Source of the DNA: Symbiodinium kawagutii
Lineage: Eukaryota; Sar; Dinophyceae; Suessiales; Symbiodiniaceae
Assembly (NCBI GenBank): GCA_009767595.1
Contig: VSDK01001392.1
Location: 295,268 to 359,267 of the forward strand
Direction of reading: 5' to 3'
Length of the DNA: 64,000 bases
Shown here piece after piece: positions 35,460-44,451 of this stretch (its first letter is position 1; each line of letters begins with the position of its first letter). Under the pieces are notes generated by a model. That model did not search any database and was not told the origin of the DNA. It saw only the letters and a list, made by a program, of their open reading frames with translations. A program made the position numbers and the translations under genes.

Positions 35460-38400
35460 TCAAGATGCACGCAGGTTCTTGGCAGGCGGTGTTTCGCCTG
35501 TTGGGCTTTCCCGGGGTCGACCTGTAGCTGGTGGTCCGGTGACTGCCATCAAAACCTGTTGGAGTTGAGATGCCATCTGATCGAACCTTGAATCCATTTT
35601 CTCTGCCATCTTTCCTTGGTTCACTTCAAGATTCGCAACTTTCTTTTCCAAAATCGTGATCCTGGAGTCATCCTGTTGAAACACTGGTGCCTGTTGAATC
35701 GGCACCTGGTGGGAGGAAGAAGCGAAATGCTCTGGTCGGTCAGTTTTGAGCTGTTTCTTGTTGGTCTGCTGCTTCCTGACCTGTTTCGCCGGTCTAGAAT
35801 TTTCCTGCTTGGTAAGCAAGATTTCATGGACCCCACCATCCAATTTGATCACAAACTGAAGAACTGAGGGCATTGTTGAGAACCCCAGGATCCAAGTGAG
35901 AAGACCTGACACTCTGAAACTTCTGATTGGTACCGGCGGCAATCCAGTTCCCTGCTTGGTTGATGAAATGATGGCTTCATGGTTGATGGCGAATGGGAAT
36001 CCTTGTGCCAAAAACGTAACCTTCACAACTACGTCCTCGTTGAGGCTTGAAAATCTGGGGTCTCCTTGCAAAATGGAATTGCGGGCACGCCCAATGATCT
36101 TGTTGTCACACCGAATAGCAAGGCCTCTCTTCGATAGTGCAATTCCTCTAAATCCATCTTCTAGGGACATACCCAATTGCAAGGCACGTCTCAATTCATC
36201 GCTGTTGACTGCCCAAAAGCGAGGAATAACAGAATGACACAAATTGGAGTCTTCAGTGACAAACTGTCGAGTGAACAGCTCACCTTTTCCTGAAACGTTG
36301 AGCACTGTGACCAAATGTGCTGCAGGAATTTTGAGAATGGTTTGGTGGGTTACGCATTCCCCTTGTGCCGGCACCTTTCTGTAGCTGTATATGGCCACTT
36401 CATTCATTGGGATTCCAATGGTGCCCACAATGCGTTTGAAAGCCTCCAAAGGATGTTCCGTCATAGCCATATGAGTAGCATGCGTCATGATCTTGGAATG
36501 AACCTCAATGACCATCTCACAATACTGAGAAGCATCCACACTGATGACATTGGATGGCTCATGGACCTTGTAGTCAAGCTCCCCTTTGAGAAGTACTGGC
36601 AGGACCAGCCTCATGTATGGTGTCGCCGTAGGAGCATCTTTGACCATGATCTGTTGAGGTTTCAGGGGAGTGAACTTCTCATTTGTTCGGATTTCACCAA
36701 TTCCTTTTGCAGCAGGAAGCAGTACAACCGTAGTGCCTCGATCAGCAACCTGTTGAATACTGAAAAGGCCTTGCTTCGTGGTGAACGCAATACCACTCTT
36801 CTGGGATCCCAGTTCAAGCACCGACACCTGGGTCAATCGCTGTCCAGAAGCCTTGCAAAAGAACGGGTGAGTATCAACCAACTTCAATTGGTCCCATCGA
36901 TTCCCAATATGTTGTGGTTTAGATGCTCTGGGTTGCCATGGATCTTGGGTCTGCAAAGGGTCAGGTCCTTTGGATTTGCCCTTGGCATCTGGGGCACCAC
37001 CTCCTTTCAACGGGAAAAGACGCAACCTGAGCGGGGCACAGTCGCAATCCCACATGAGTGCATCCATGGGAACCAATTTCCCATTCATTGTAGCTCTCAA
37101 TTGGTCAACAACGTCCACTGGGAAGGCCGCATCCAGCAAACATTCTCTGATGGTTTGAGTACGCTTGCAGTGCATGAACGTGGTAACTCCAGTATGTTTG
37201 ACTACCTCAATCAACTTGTGCTCTTTCTTGTTGTCATCAGGGCGGATGACATGTGTGATCATGACTTGGAGGTGAGCATCATTGTAGTCAGCAACGCATT
37301 CATCTGTGGAGCATTTGGAGTTTCCATGAACTACATCAATGTTGGGCATGTCTTCCTCATCAAGGCCACATTGCAACAAGGCCTGTCTCAGAGTGAAAAA
37401 ATCCGGTATCACCACATCATGATCAGAACCATTTGGGAGGGTGATCATCAATTGACACTTGACTGCTTGCTTCTGAGTCACCCGGCGAACTGGAGACGCT
37501 TCACAACTGGTTGGATCATCTGATACCGTTTCATGGGAGAAGGGACATGTAGCCGTGATGGCAACTTCACCATATCTCCGAGGGCTCGGTCGGTTGGAAC
37601 AAGGCAAAAAGATGAGAGAAACCATATGTGATCCTTCCGGCAAAAGGTTTTCACCATGGATGATCGTGGCATCTTCGAACTTGATTCCAAAAACATGAAC
37701 CAGGTGAGGGGGAATTCCCGCACACATAGGCACTCTGAAAGCTTCAGCACCTCGTGGAAACTGAAAGGTGGAAACACATCCATCATCCCATTTGACCATG
37801 ATTTCGTGGGAGAAACCTTCACACATCATACCCTTCTTGAAGACATGGTGATTGAGCAGGTCGTCAATGTTGATCATAGCATAGCCTTGACCAGTCTCCA
37901 CACACACGGAATCAGCAGAGGTGAGTCGGGCTTTCCACACATCAATCGCAGCATCAACTACGTCAATGTGTTGGCCGTGAATATCAATGGTTTCCAGGGC
38001 GACCAACAAAGCAAGTGCAGCATGAGGGACACTGATTGCATTTCCCAGCACCCGAAACATGTCACGAACACTCTGAGGAAGGTGAAGGGGTCCAAGGTTC
38101 CCCATCAACGATGCCCATCTGATTGGTGACTGAAATTGGAAACCTTCACCATCAGGGAGTTCCAACTCAGCAAACAATCCAGTCTTCTTGACTCCTTCAA
38201 TGGGAAGCAAATGTTGAACAGAATAGTTGGCAACCAACGTGGGAAGGTCTTCATCACATGGGGTCACTCGAGCTTGTAGCACATCAAAGAACGAAGGTGA
38301 TTGTCCCAAGTCGCCCCGTTTGCTGACTGGAAGGAAGTCAACAACTCCATACGCATGATACAACTCCTCCGGCAGCAGAAGTTGGGCCTTCAGTGAAAAC

Positions 38401-39494
38401 GGCATAGGAAAATCATAGATCTGATCTCCCCAATCCTCCTTGCAATCTACCTGAAATGGTCGTGGCAATTGGAACAATGAATCAGCAGCAATGTCATTCC
38501 GGACCATGACTGCTAACCAACGATTTCGTTTGCATGGGGCGATGCTTGACATGTCATGAACATGTGACCATTGGAGTCGGTACCCTGCCCACTTCACAAA
38601 TTGTTTGATGACCTTCATGTGATCATCAGCCATGATCTCATCAACATTCTCCAACGCGACAAACAAAGGCCTAGCAATTCTCGCATGTTTGCACGTTTGC
38701 AAGATGACTCGACCCATTTCACAATTGATTCCAGCATGTTGTTTGTTTCCTCGAGAAAATGGTTGACATGGTGCCGACAGTGTCCACCCAACATTTTCAT
38801 CACTATGGACACATGCAAGCCATCGATGGTCGGCAACATCCATGCACACAATCAGATTGGTGTCAAAGGGCATGGTGAGTCCTATGAATGGCTGATGGAT
38901 GACTTGGCAGCCTTTGTTCACGGCAGCCACCTGACACACATCTGGATCGCTTTCAACCGAAACTGACCACTGACACGAGGGCAGGTCATTTGATCTGCTG
39001 ATTTGCTCAGCAGCCTGCTGCCATCCCTGAAATGCTCCTGCACACAAATGAACAAGACCAAAGCTAGGTTTGAGCACCCGCCTTGCATTCAACCACAAGT
39101 TGTGTGTGGTGCGGACCATAGCTCTTTTCTCCTCCCCACACATGAAAAGTACCGCACGGCATGAAAGTTCCATACCAGGTTTGATCCTCCATGATGGGTT
39201 AACCAGCAATTGTAACCGAAGGCGGCAAATCTTGTCAGGGACAACACCGGCATGTGGCGTGGCATCACTCAAAGATTGTGGCAGGTGATGGTTCAACAAC
39301 CAACACTCGAAGACATTTGGGGATTCATCACAGGTCTTGTCGACCAGCACTTGAATCACATGTGTACCCTTCCACAACGCGCAGTCATCATGAGTGAAAA
39401 TCACCCCTTCTTCCAAAATGGTCGTCAACGCAACCATGGTATCCCCTCTTAAGCTTGAAAAAGCCACCATGATCACACAATGCCAAAAGGACAC
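35460..39494 (-). CDS. LINE ORF1: cytosine-C5 DNA methyltransferase with ubiquitin-like modules, 1344 aa
   Basis: The C5-methyltransferase motifs are in order: motif I HLCAGAFQGW (149-158), motif IV SAPCQPFSRG with catalytic Cys243, motif VI ALENVDE (Glu282), motif VIII CKRNRW (321-326), and motif X LGNAIS (484-487). It would transfer a methyl group from S-adenosylmethionine to cytosine C5. The spacing between VIII and X gives a target-recognition region of about 155 residues. Residues about 676-750 (LMITLPNGSDHDVVIPDF) and 769-833 look like beta-grasp folds; the second ends APLRLRLFPLKGGG, much like a ubiquitin tail. The middle (840-1240) is unrecognised and may bind RNA. Residues about 1275-1320 are a coiled coil (ILEKKVANLEVNQGKMAEKM). 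No RFD, BAH or CXXC part is seen, so a host maintenance enzyme is unlikely. Confidence 0.85.
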   Translation of the reverse strand: MSFWHCVIMVAFSSLRGDTMVALTTILEEGVIFTHDDCALWKGTHVIQVLVDKTCDESPNVFECWLLNHHLPQSLSDATPHAGVVPDKICRLRLQLLVNPSWRIKPGMELSCRAVLFMCGEEKRAMVRTTHNLWLNARRVLKPSFGLVHLCAGAFQGWQQAAEQISRSNDLPSCQWSVSVESDPDVCQVAAVNKGCQVIHQPFIGLTMPFDTNLIVCMDVADHRWLACVHSDENVGWTLSAPCQPFSRGNKQHAGINCEMGRVILQTCKHARIARPLFVALENVDEIMADDHMKVIKQFVKWAGYRLQWSHVHDMSSIAPCKRNRWLAVMVRNDIAADSLFQLPRPFQVDCKEDWGDQIYDFPMPFSLKAQLLLPEELYHAYGVVDFLPVSKRGDLGQSPSFFDVLQARVTPCDEDLPTLVANYSVQHLLPIEGVKKTGLFAELELPDGEGFQFQSPIRWASLMGNLGPLHLPQSVRDMFRVLGNAISVPHAALALLVALETIDIHGQHIDVVDAAIDVWKARLTSADSVCVETGQGYAMINIDDLLNHHVFKKGMMCEGFSHEIMVKWDDGCVSTFQFPRGAEAFRVPMCAGIPPHLVHVFGIKFEDATIIHGENLLPEGSHMVSLIFLPCSNRPSPRRYGEVAITATCPFSHETVSDDPTSCEASPVRRVTQKQAVKCQLMITLPNGSDHDVVIPDFFTLRQALLQCGLDEEDMPNIDVVHGNSKCSTDECVADYNDAHLQVMITHVIRPDDNKKEHKLIEVVKHTGVTTFMHCKRTQTIRECLLDAAFPVDVVDQLRATMNGKLVPMDALMWDCDCAPLRLRLFPLKGGGAPDAKGKSKGPDPLQTQDPWQPRASKPQHIGNRWDQLKLVDTHPFFCKASGQRLTQVSVLELGSQKSGIAFTTKQGLFSIQQVADRGTTVVLLPAAKGIGEIRTNEKFTPLKPQQIMVKDAPTATPYMRLVLPVLLKGELDYKVHEPSNVISVDASQYCEMVIEVHSKIMTHATHMAMTEHPLEAFKRIVGTIGIPMNEVAIYSYRKVPAQGECVTHQTILKIPAAHLVTVLNVSGKGELFTRQFVTEDSNLCHSVIPRFWAVNSDELRRALQLGMSLEDGFRGIALSKRGLAIRCDNKIIGRARNSILQGDPRFSSLNEDVVVKVTFLAQGFPFAINHEAIISSTKQGTGLPPVPIRSFRVSGLLTWILGFSTMPSVLQFVIKLDGGVHEILLTKQENSRPAKQVRKQQTNKKQLKTDRPEHFASSSHQVPIQQAPVFQQDDSRITILEKKVANLEVNQGKMAEKMDSRFDQMASQLQQVLMAVTGPPATGRPRESPTGETPPAKNLRAS

Positions 39495-39585
39495 AATCGG
39501 TACTGCTGGCGACAGCAGGCAATCACACGAATGCGGGACCTCCAGGTGATAGAGGTAATGGACGCAGGACTATCTAGCCACTGCC
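39495..39585 (-). other. 5' leader of the LINE
   Basis: Ninety-one bases between the foldback breakpoint and the ORF1 ATG. GC content is moderate; no stem or promoter word is clear. Confidence 0.5.
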
Positions 39586-39606
39586 ATTGAGAAACCACCA
39601 CATATA
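39586..39606. mobile_element. Right end of the LINE-split foldback element
   Basis: ATTGAGAAACCACCACATATA matches the right terminus of family A. The outer flanks are also related: GATAGTATA lies left of the element near 30113 and TATACTATC right of it, as inverted repeats. This shows both halves belong to one element. Confidence 0.7.
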
Positions 39607-40979
39607 CTATCACGGCTTCTGCTGATGGGTTGTCATTGCGATTATCCCTCTTCTATTGGTGATAGTTTGCCCCGCTAAGCTACCCCCAGCTGTTGTTGTT
39701 TCTCCTGTAGGGGCAATGTTTAAGCAGGAAACCATTGCTGACCCCTAGCTCTTGTTGCTAAACCAGAAGTCCATATGAATCCAGCGTCAAGAATCAGGCA
39801 TGTCCCCTTGTTCAACCATGATGAATGCTTCATTAAAGATTTGTTTAACCATCATTTCATTAACAATCATGAGCCCTTTGTTTAACCGTTTCAACCGTCA
39901 TTTAGCAGCCTCAACCTTCGTTGACCACTTGATCATTTTCAATTTTTATTCCACGCCAGGATTGACAAATGCTTGGTTGGTTGACTAATATTTTTTGAGA
40001 TGGATTGAAGCCACGAACCAGATAATTAACACTGTGGACTTCCAAACAAGGTTCTTGAGACCGAGGTCGACAGTCCCGCACGTTTTCGTCCTCATCTTTG
40101 CTGTGCACCTTGACGGGAGCAGCGGTACACCTGGACCATCGATGAGAATGAGCTGATTTATATTTGCTGATATTTTGCTGATTATTTAGCTTGTGAATGA
40201 CGACTAGTCACGTATGATTCATTGACAGATTGTGAAATGTGATGGCCAATTAGCTTGCTAGTTAGCTGGTTGAAAGTGATTCGTCCATGTTTCCGATGCC
40301 ATAGGGGTTAATATGATTGGTGATTGAGTATTGTTGATCGTGGTTAGTAAGTTCGTTCGTAAACAATCGAAGATTAGCAATACGAGGCATTGGTTGTTAA
40401 CATGATGACATCAATCAAACTGCTCAATGAAGCTTAGTGCTGGATTGCAGCGATCAATAGTAGTTTATATCAGAGTTCATGGCTCACTGATGGAGCATAC
40501 TGACGATTGGTTGTTGTGATCACGATGCTTCTGCCGCGACCAAAGGCTTGAACTATACTACTAGTAACAGATTGGTTCGCACTCTGCAGCAGGGAATAAG
40601 CAGATCTTGCACTTGTGCTATTTTCAGGTTCTTGGCAATTCATGTTTTGCATATTTAGCGGTGAATCGTTGATTCGCTAGGTTGAGAATTATGTTGTGAT
40701 AGTTCAACTATACCAATGCTCTACAAATAACGATGCGAGATACCTGTAGCTTTAGAGCATTAAGAGCGCCCACCAAACCTTGAACCATGATCAAACGGGG
40801 TGCTTGTGTATCATCATTACGCCATGGTCCTCCAGATTGCAATAGCTAGTCCGATGATTCTCTATTGTTATACTTGCTTAGTGTGGTGTCCCTATCAACC
40901 AAAAAGCGAAAACGCAGCATGGTTGGTGGCTGACTAGAGCCTGAATGGCTTGTTGGGCCGCCCCTGTGTTAGCAAGCAG
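39607..40979. other. Non-coding DNA
   Basis: AT-rich, with TTTAACCATCATTTC words and one moderately GC-rich island at 40050-40140 open on the minus strand (KVHSKDEDENVRDCRPRS). Foldback-type word GAGATGGATTGAAGCCACGAACC at 39998. No gene is supported. Confidence 0.4.
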
Positions 40980-41071
40980 GCCGTGGCATGGCAGTGCAGA
41001 TCTACACATATTTTGAGGGACCAGGGGTTCTGACGAAAGGGGAGGAGATTCTGGGCAGAGCAACTTGTCAG
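40980..41071 (+). CDS. Candidate exon (unrecognised), phase 1-0
   Basis: Bounded by TTAGCAAGCAG and GTAAGC, both near-consensus. Only one of three frames is open: after two leading bases it reads RGMAVQIYTYFEGPGVLTKG then EEILGRATCQ, 30 codons. The single open frame between good splice sites makes this one of the better exon candidates. It is in phase with the candidate at 29149-29236. Confidence 0.4.
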
Positions 41072-43398
41072 GTAAGCTTTAGTACAGATTAATTTGATGC
41101 CAGACTTGAATATTTACAACATTTTACAACACCAATGGTAGGCCTCCAACAGCTCCGGGCAGTTGCTACAAGTGCATATCATTTGTATATCTCAGATTGG
41201 CTCATGAAACTCTGTGTGTTGTCAACAACTGGAAGTACCCTGCAACCATCCAACAGTGGGTATGGGAAAACCTTTTTTTGAGGCCAGCACCCTTTGGTAA
41301 TCCTGAAGATCCTTAGAAACTCATCCGCTAGAGTCGCGAAAGGTAAGCAATCAAGATACATATCCTGAGATTTGGATCGGTTTCCAAAGTTCATCACATT
41401 AAAAATACCCAGAAAACCAGAAACACAGACAAACATGACTTGGCAAATGTGGCTGTTGCTGGTTGCTTACTACCACTCGTTGGAATTTGTCATCACACAA
41501 AGTTGTTGCACAGCCGGTCACAGGGCTCCACCATGGTATTTCTCAGGTGTTTTGCTTTGGCAGCCTACTGGCGCTCGCATGGGTGGTGCTGCTTGTGTGG
41601 TGGAAGGCAAGTTCGCAGGGGAATGTGGAGCCACTCATTGTGGTAGGATTCTGGTGGGAAGGACATGTACCATATGACTGGTGTCTATGTTTTAGTGTGA
41701 TTTAGATGTATCCAGAATATGCCTGTATCTGTTCAATGCATTTCTTTATACACTTGGTTATTGTATGTTATGTGTTTGTTGATGTTATATGTTTGTTGCG
41801 GTTGATATGACTGAACCCCACATCCATACTAATCAACACCGCATATTGGGGTTCAAAGCATCTACCTTTGGCAATTTTGGGGTTGGTTTCATGGACACCT
41901 TGCCAAGCAGCAACTCGGCTAGACTTCAGCACCCAACCAACGCTCCACTCTGCTTTTGTATTCTCAACTTTTGTTCTGGGTTCCATCAAGTCGAGTCAAG
42001 AAAAATGGTGGATACAGAATCACATCAGTGATCTCTTTTTCTTTTTGCCCATGATTTTTCTAATGCAATAAGGTTGGCTATTTTGGTTGTTGTTGGTCAT
42101 TTTCCTGGCTCATTTTGGTTGAAAAAAAAACAACTCTATTCATGATGTTTGTCCTGGCTTGTTTTGGTTGTTGTGGGTTCTCGTCCCCTCTTGATCATCA
42201 TGATTCGCCTTGCAATCATTGACCATCATCCAGCATCATCCTCTACCATGAACCATCATCATTAGCACATGTTTGGTGACCTTAGTCGACTACCCCGAAC
42301 AGTAATTCAAAACTACTCTTATTGACTGCCGTTGTGTGTTACTGTTGATTGTGATATAACCGTAAGCACCATTGGCACCAACAAGTACTAGAAATCACCA
42401 ACCGTCTTCAACCGCTATCAACCAGTTTGGCTTAATATGATGACATGCCCACAGAGTAGTTGTTCGTCCCGCCTGTGAACCAGCTGGCCAAGAATTCTAC
42501 GGGAATCCAGATAAACGACAAAGAAATACTTTGCACAGTCTAAGCCGTCATGAACCATGGCCATCATGAGTGTTCATGTATAGCCAGTACATGCAGTAAC
42601 CATGAGACTGTGCATTAAAGCAAACATTGTGATTTACGACTGCTAAGATCATGTTGGAGCCATGTTTTGGAAAGGTTACAACCGGTATGTATTTATCATG
42701 GAACCATTCAGATTGGCACCATTGCAACAAATGCCGTGATTGTCATCCAAATGTATACATCATTTTTTCATAACCATTGGCCGTGGTTACCAGCAGATCA
42801 TGACATCATCAGTACATCCTTGAAATATCTATGTCCATTACATATCAAATGCATAACCTTTCGATAGTCATTTCAGAATCATTATAGAAACCCATCGGAT
42901 GTACAGAATCATTACTTTTAGATATCTATTAGATATGCATGAGGTATCCATTTGACAGCCATCACAATCACCATTAAACATCCATCATATGACCATCAAA
43001 AACAGCAAAATTGGTAATCATTACATGCCTAACGCACATCCATCAGATATAATCCTAGACATGTTTATTTTTTAATTTCTTGAAAACCTCTAGAATTGGC
43101 GCATCAACCAACCCAGACATGCTACCAACTAAACATCACCAATGGTTGGTAATGACAGTGGTGAATTAGCTGCTTAGGGGCTGATATACGAAGAATAAGC
43201 ACAAGAACAGGGAATCTACTGATCCAAAAAAACGGTAACTGGCTGTTTGGATGTGTACTGCACCCATTCTTGCTCAAGCCTGTGGTTATTACTCATATAA
43301 TATACCTTGCTGTTGGTATACACAGCCAGGTACCTATTCTGGTTCAGTATACATAGTCCCTGTTCTTACTGCTTTTCCCTATAATCGACCAGCTAATA
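41072..43398. other. Non-coding DNA with one exon-like island
   Basis: At 41564-41642 the plus frame PTGARMGGAACVVEGKFAGE lies between TTTGGCAG and GTAGGA. Other frames there are open too. The remainder is AT-rich, with TTTTGGTTGTTG words at 42060-42180 and CATCA-rich sequence at 42190-43000. Confidence 0.35.
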
Positions 43399-43486
43399 CG
43401 GTGGTTTCGCAAAATAGGGGTACCCCAAAGCAGTTGCTCAATTGGATGATTACTGGGGGTAGCCCTATGACTTGAGAAACCACCAT
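43399..43486. mobile_element. Foldback/MITE-like element, family A copy
   Basis: CGGTGGTTTCGCAAAATAGG at the left pairs with the right end CTATGACTTGAGAAACCACC. Inner arms GGGGTACCCC and GGGGGTAGCCC. A solo right end (ACTTGAGAAACCACCAAC) follows at 43507. Confidence 0.7.
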
Positions 43487-43578
43487 CAACAACCATTGTT
43501 CAAGTCATGACTTGAGAAACCACCAACACCATCAACAACCTATGACTTGTTGATTACTTTTCCATATAACCAACCAGC

Positions 43579-43697
43579 TACCCTCTGGTAAACTAACCTG
43601 GCAATGGAAAATCCACCATTTATTGGTGATTTCCCAGGGTTTCACTAGAAAATATGGTTAAAATCCAGCTTGCCAGGTTAGTTTACCAGAGTGTAAT
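43579..43697. mobile_element. Foldback/MITE-like element, family B, best copy
   Basis: The left end CTCTGGTAAACTAACCTGGC and the right end GCCAGGTTAGTTTACCAGAG are exact inverted repeats around a 75-base centre, which itself contains ATGGAAAATCCACCATTTATTGGTG. No coding capacity. Confidence 0.75.
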
Positions 43698-43783
43698 ACC
43701 ATCAACAAGTCATAGGTGTTACTTTTCCTATGGTTGTTGATCAATAACCAACCAGCTAATACCATCACCAACTGCATTCCCAG

Positions 43784-43909
43784 CACCAGAAACCCACCAC
43801 AACGGCCGTGCAGCACTTCTCCGGTCGCGGCCTCAGGGCGCTAACGGGTCGTGGCCTCAGGATGGCTGCGCAACGCAGCCGGCAACGCCCGTTGCGTAAC
43901 GAGCAACGG
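43784..43909 (+). CDS. Candidate exon (unrecognised), phase 0-0
   Basis: Lies between ATTCCCAG and GTGGGC, 42 codons with no stop. The Arg-rich peptide HQKPTTTAVQHFSGRGLRAL has GRGLR twice from an imperfect 15-base repeat. Strong GC contrast to its flanks. No family recognised; an Arg/Gly-rich linker would fit. Confidence 0.35.
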
Positions 43910-44451
43910 GTGGGCCTGGCGAAGGGTGAAGGGTGACAAAGCCTGCAATGGAAAATCTCTGGATATACCTGTGGATATATCATGATAGAACTATGGATCA
44001 TATAATGATCATGGTCATGATTTATTGAATTCATCCATGTGATTTGGGTTTATACATTGATAAATTCTGGACATGTCTATGGATCATGATTTATCGACTA
44101 TTGGTTTGTTGCTTCCTGTTCATGGGATTCAGATCCTTCATGGAAGTACAGACAAGATTAACGAAAGAAACAAACAAATTGCTTCACCTGTTGCGGCTTT
44201 GACAATGTGCCTGCTTAACAATAAGTCAAGCTGGTAATGATCAACCGTCGGTTAACCAACCAATTTGCCTGCTCATGGCTTTATCTGGCTGGTATCCTTA
44301 TAGCCCTTGAAAGGGGGAGCCAAGGAGCTACCAGGAGGCGTGTCTGCTCAAGCTACCGCCGTGTGGTCACGCTGGATGGTTGTGACTGCCTACCGAGTGC
44401 TGAGCTGGAAGGTACATCCCTTCTGTCGAAATCTGGGAGTGGACAGCACGG
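43910..44451. other. Upstream region of the second methyltransferase ORF
   Basis: AT-rich up to about 44290, then GC-rich from 44300 with an open plus frame (SRWMVVTAYRVLSWKVHPFC) overlapping the ORF start. It may be the element's 5' leader or an upstream exon. The 5' end of the element cannot be placed. Confidence 0.4.

Larger units (their letters stand above)
30228..39585 (-). mobile_element. DNA-methyltransferase-bearing LINE, about 9.4 kb
   Basis: Reading on the minus strand: about 90 bases of 5' leader, ORF1 (methyltransferase, 39494-35460), 42 intercistronic bases, then ORF2 (endonuclease, reverse transcriptase, CCHC, RNase H, 35417-30273) and about 45 bases of 3' tail without a poly-A run. 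Ends are deduced from the interrupted foldback (left part ends ...CTATTTG at 30227, right part resumes ATTGAGAAACC at 39586); ATTTG/ATTG may be a short target duplication. No long terminal repeats flank it. Methyltransferase genes carried by retrotransposons have been reported from dinoflagellates; whether this is one of those families I cannot test. ORF2 carries a frameshift and a gap, so the copy may be inactive. Confidence 0.85.

Noticed and set aside
36315..37523. 402-codon plus-strand frame
   Set aside because: It is the antisense shadow of the methyltransferase ORF1 and has no motif of its own.
35460..39494. Host maintenance methyltransferase (DNMT1-like)
   Set aside because: No replication-foci, BAH or CXXC parts, and direct linkage to an endonuclease-RT cistron.
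30228..39585. LTR retrotransposon
   Set aside because: No direct terminal repeats and no integrase or aspartic protease; the endonuclease is APE-like.
42060..42180. Relict spliced-leader sequence (TTTTGGCTCAAG type)
   Set aside because: Only TTTTGGTTG and GGCTCATTTTGG words are present; no match over the whole leader.
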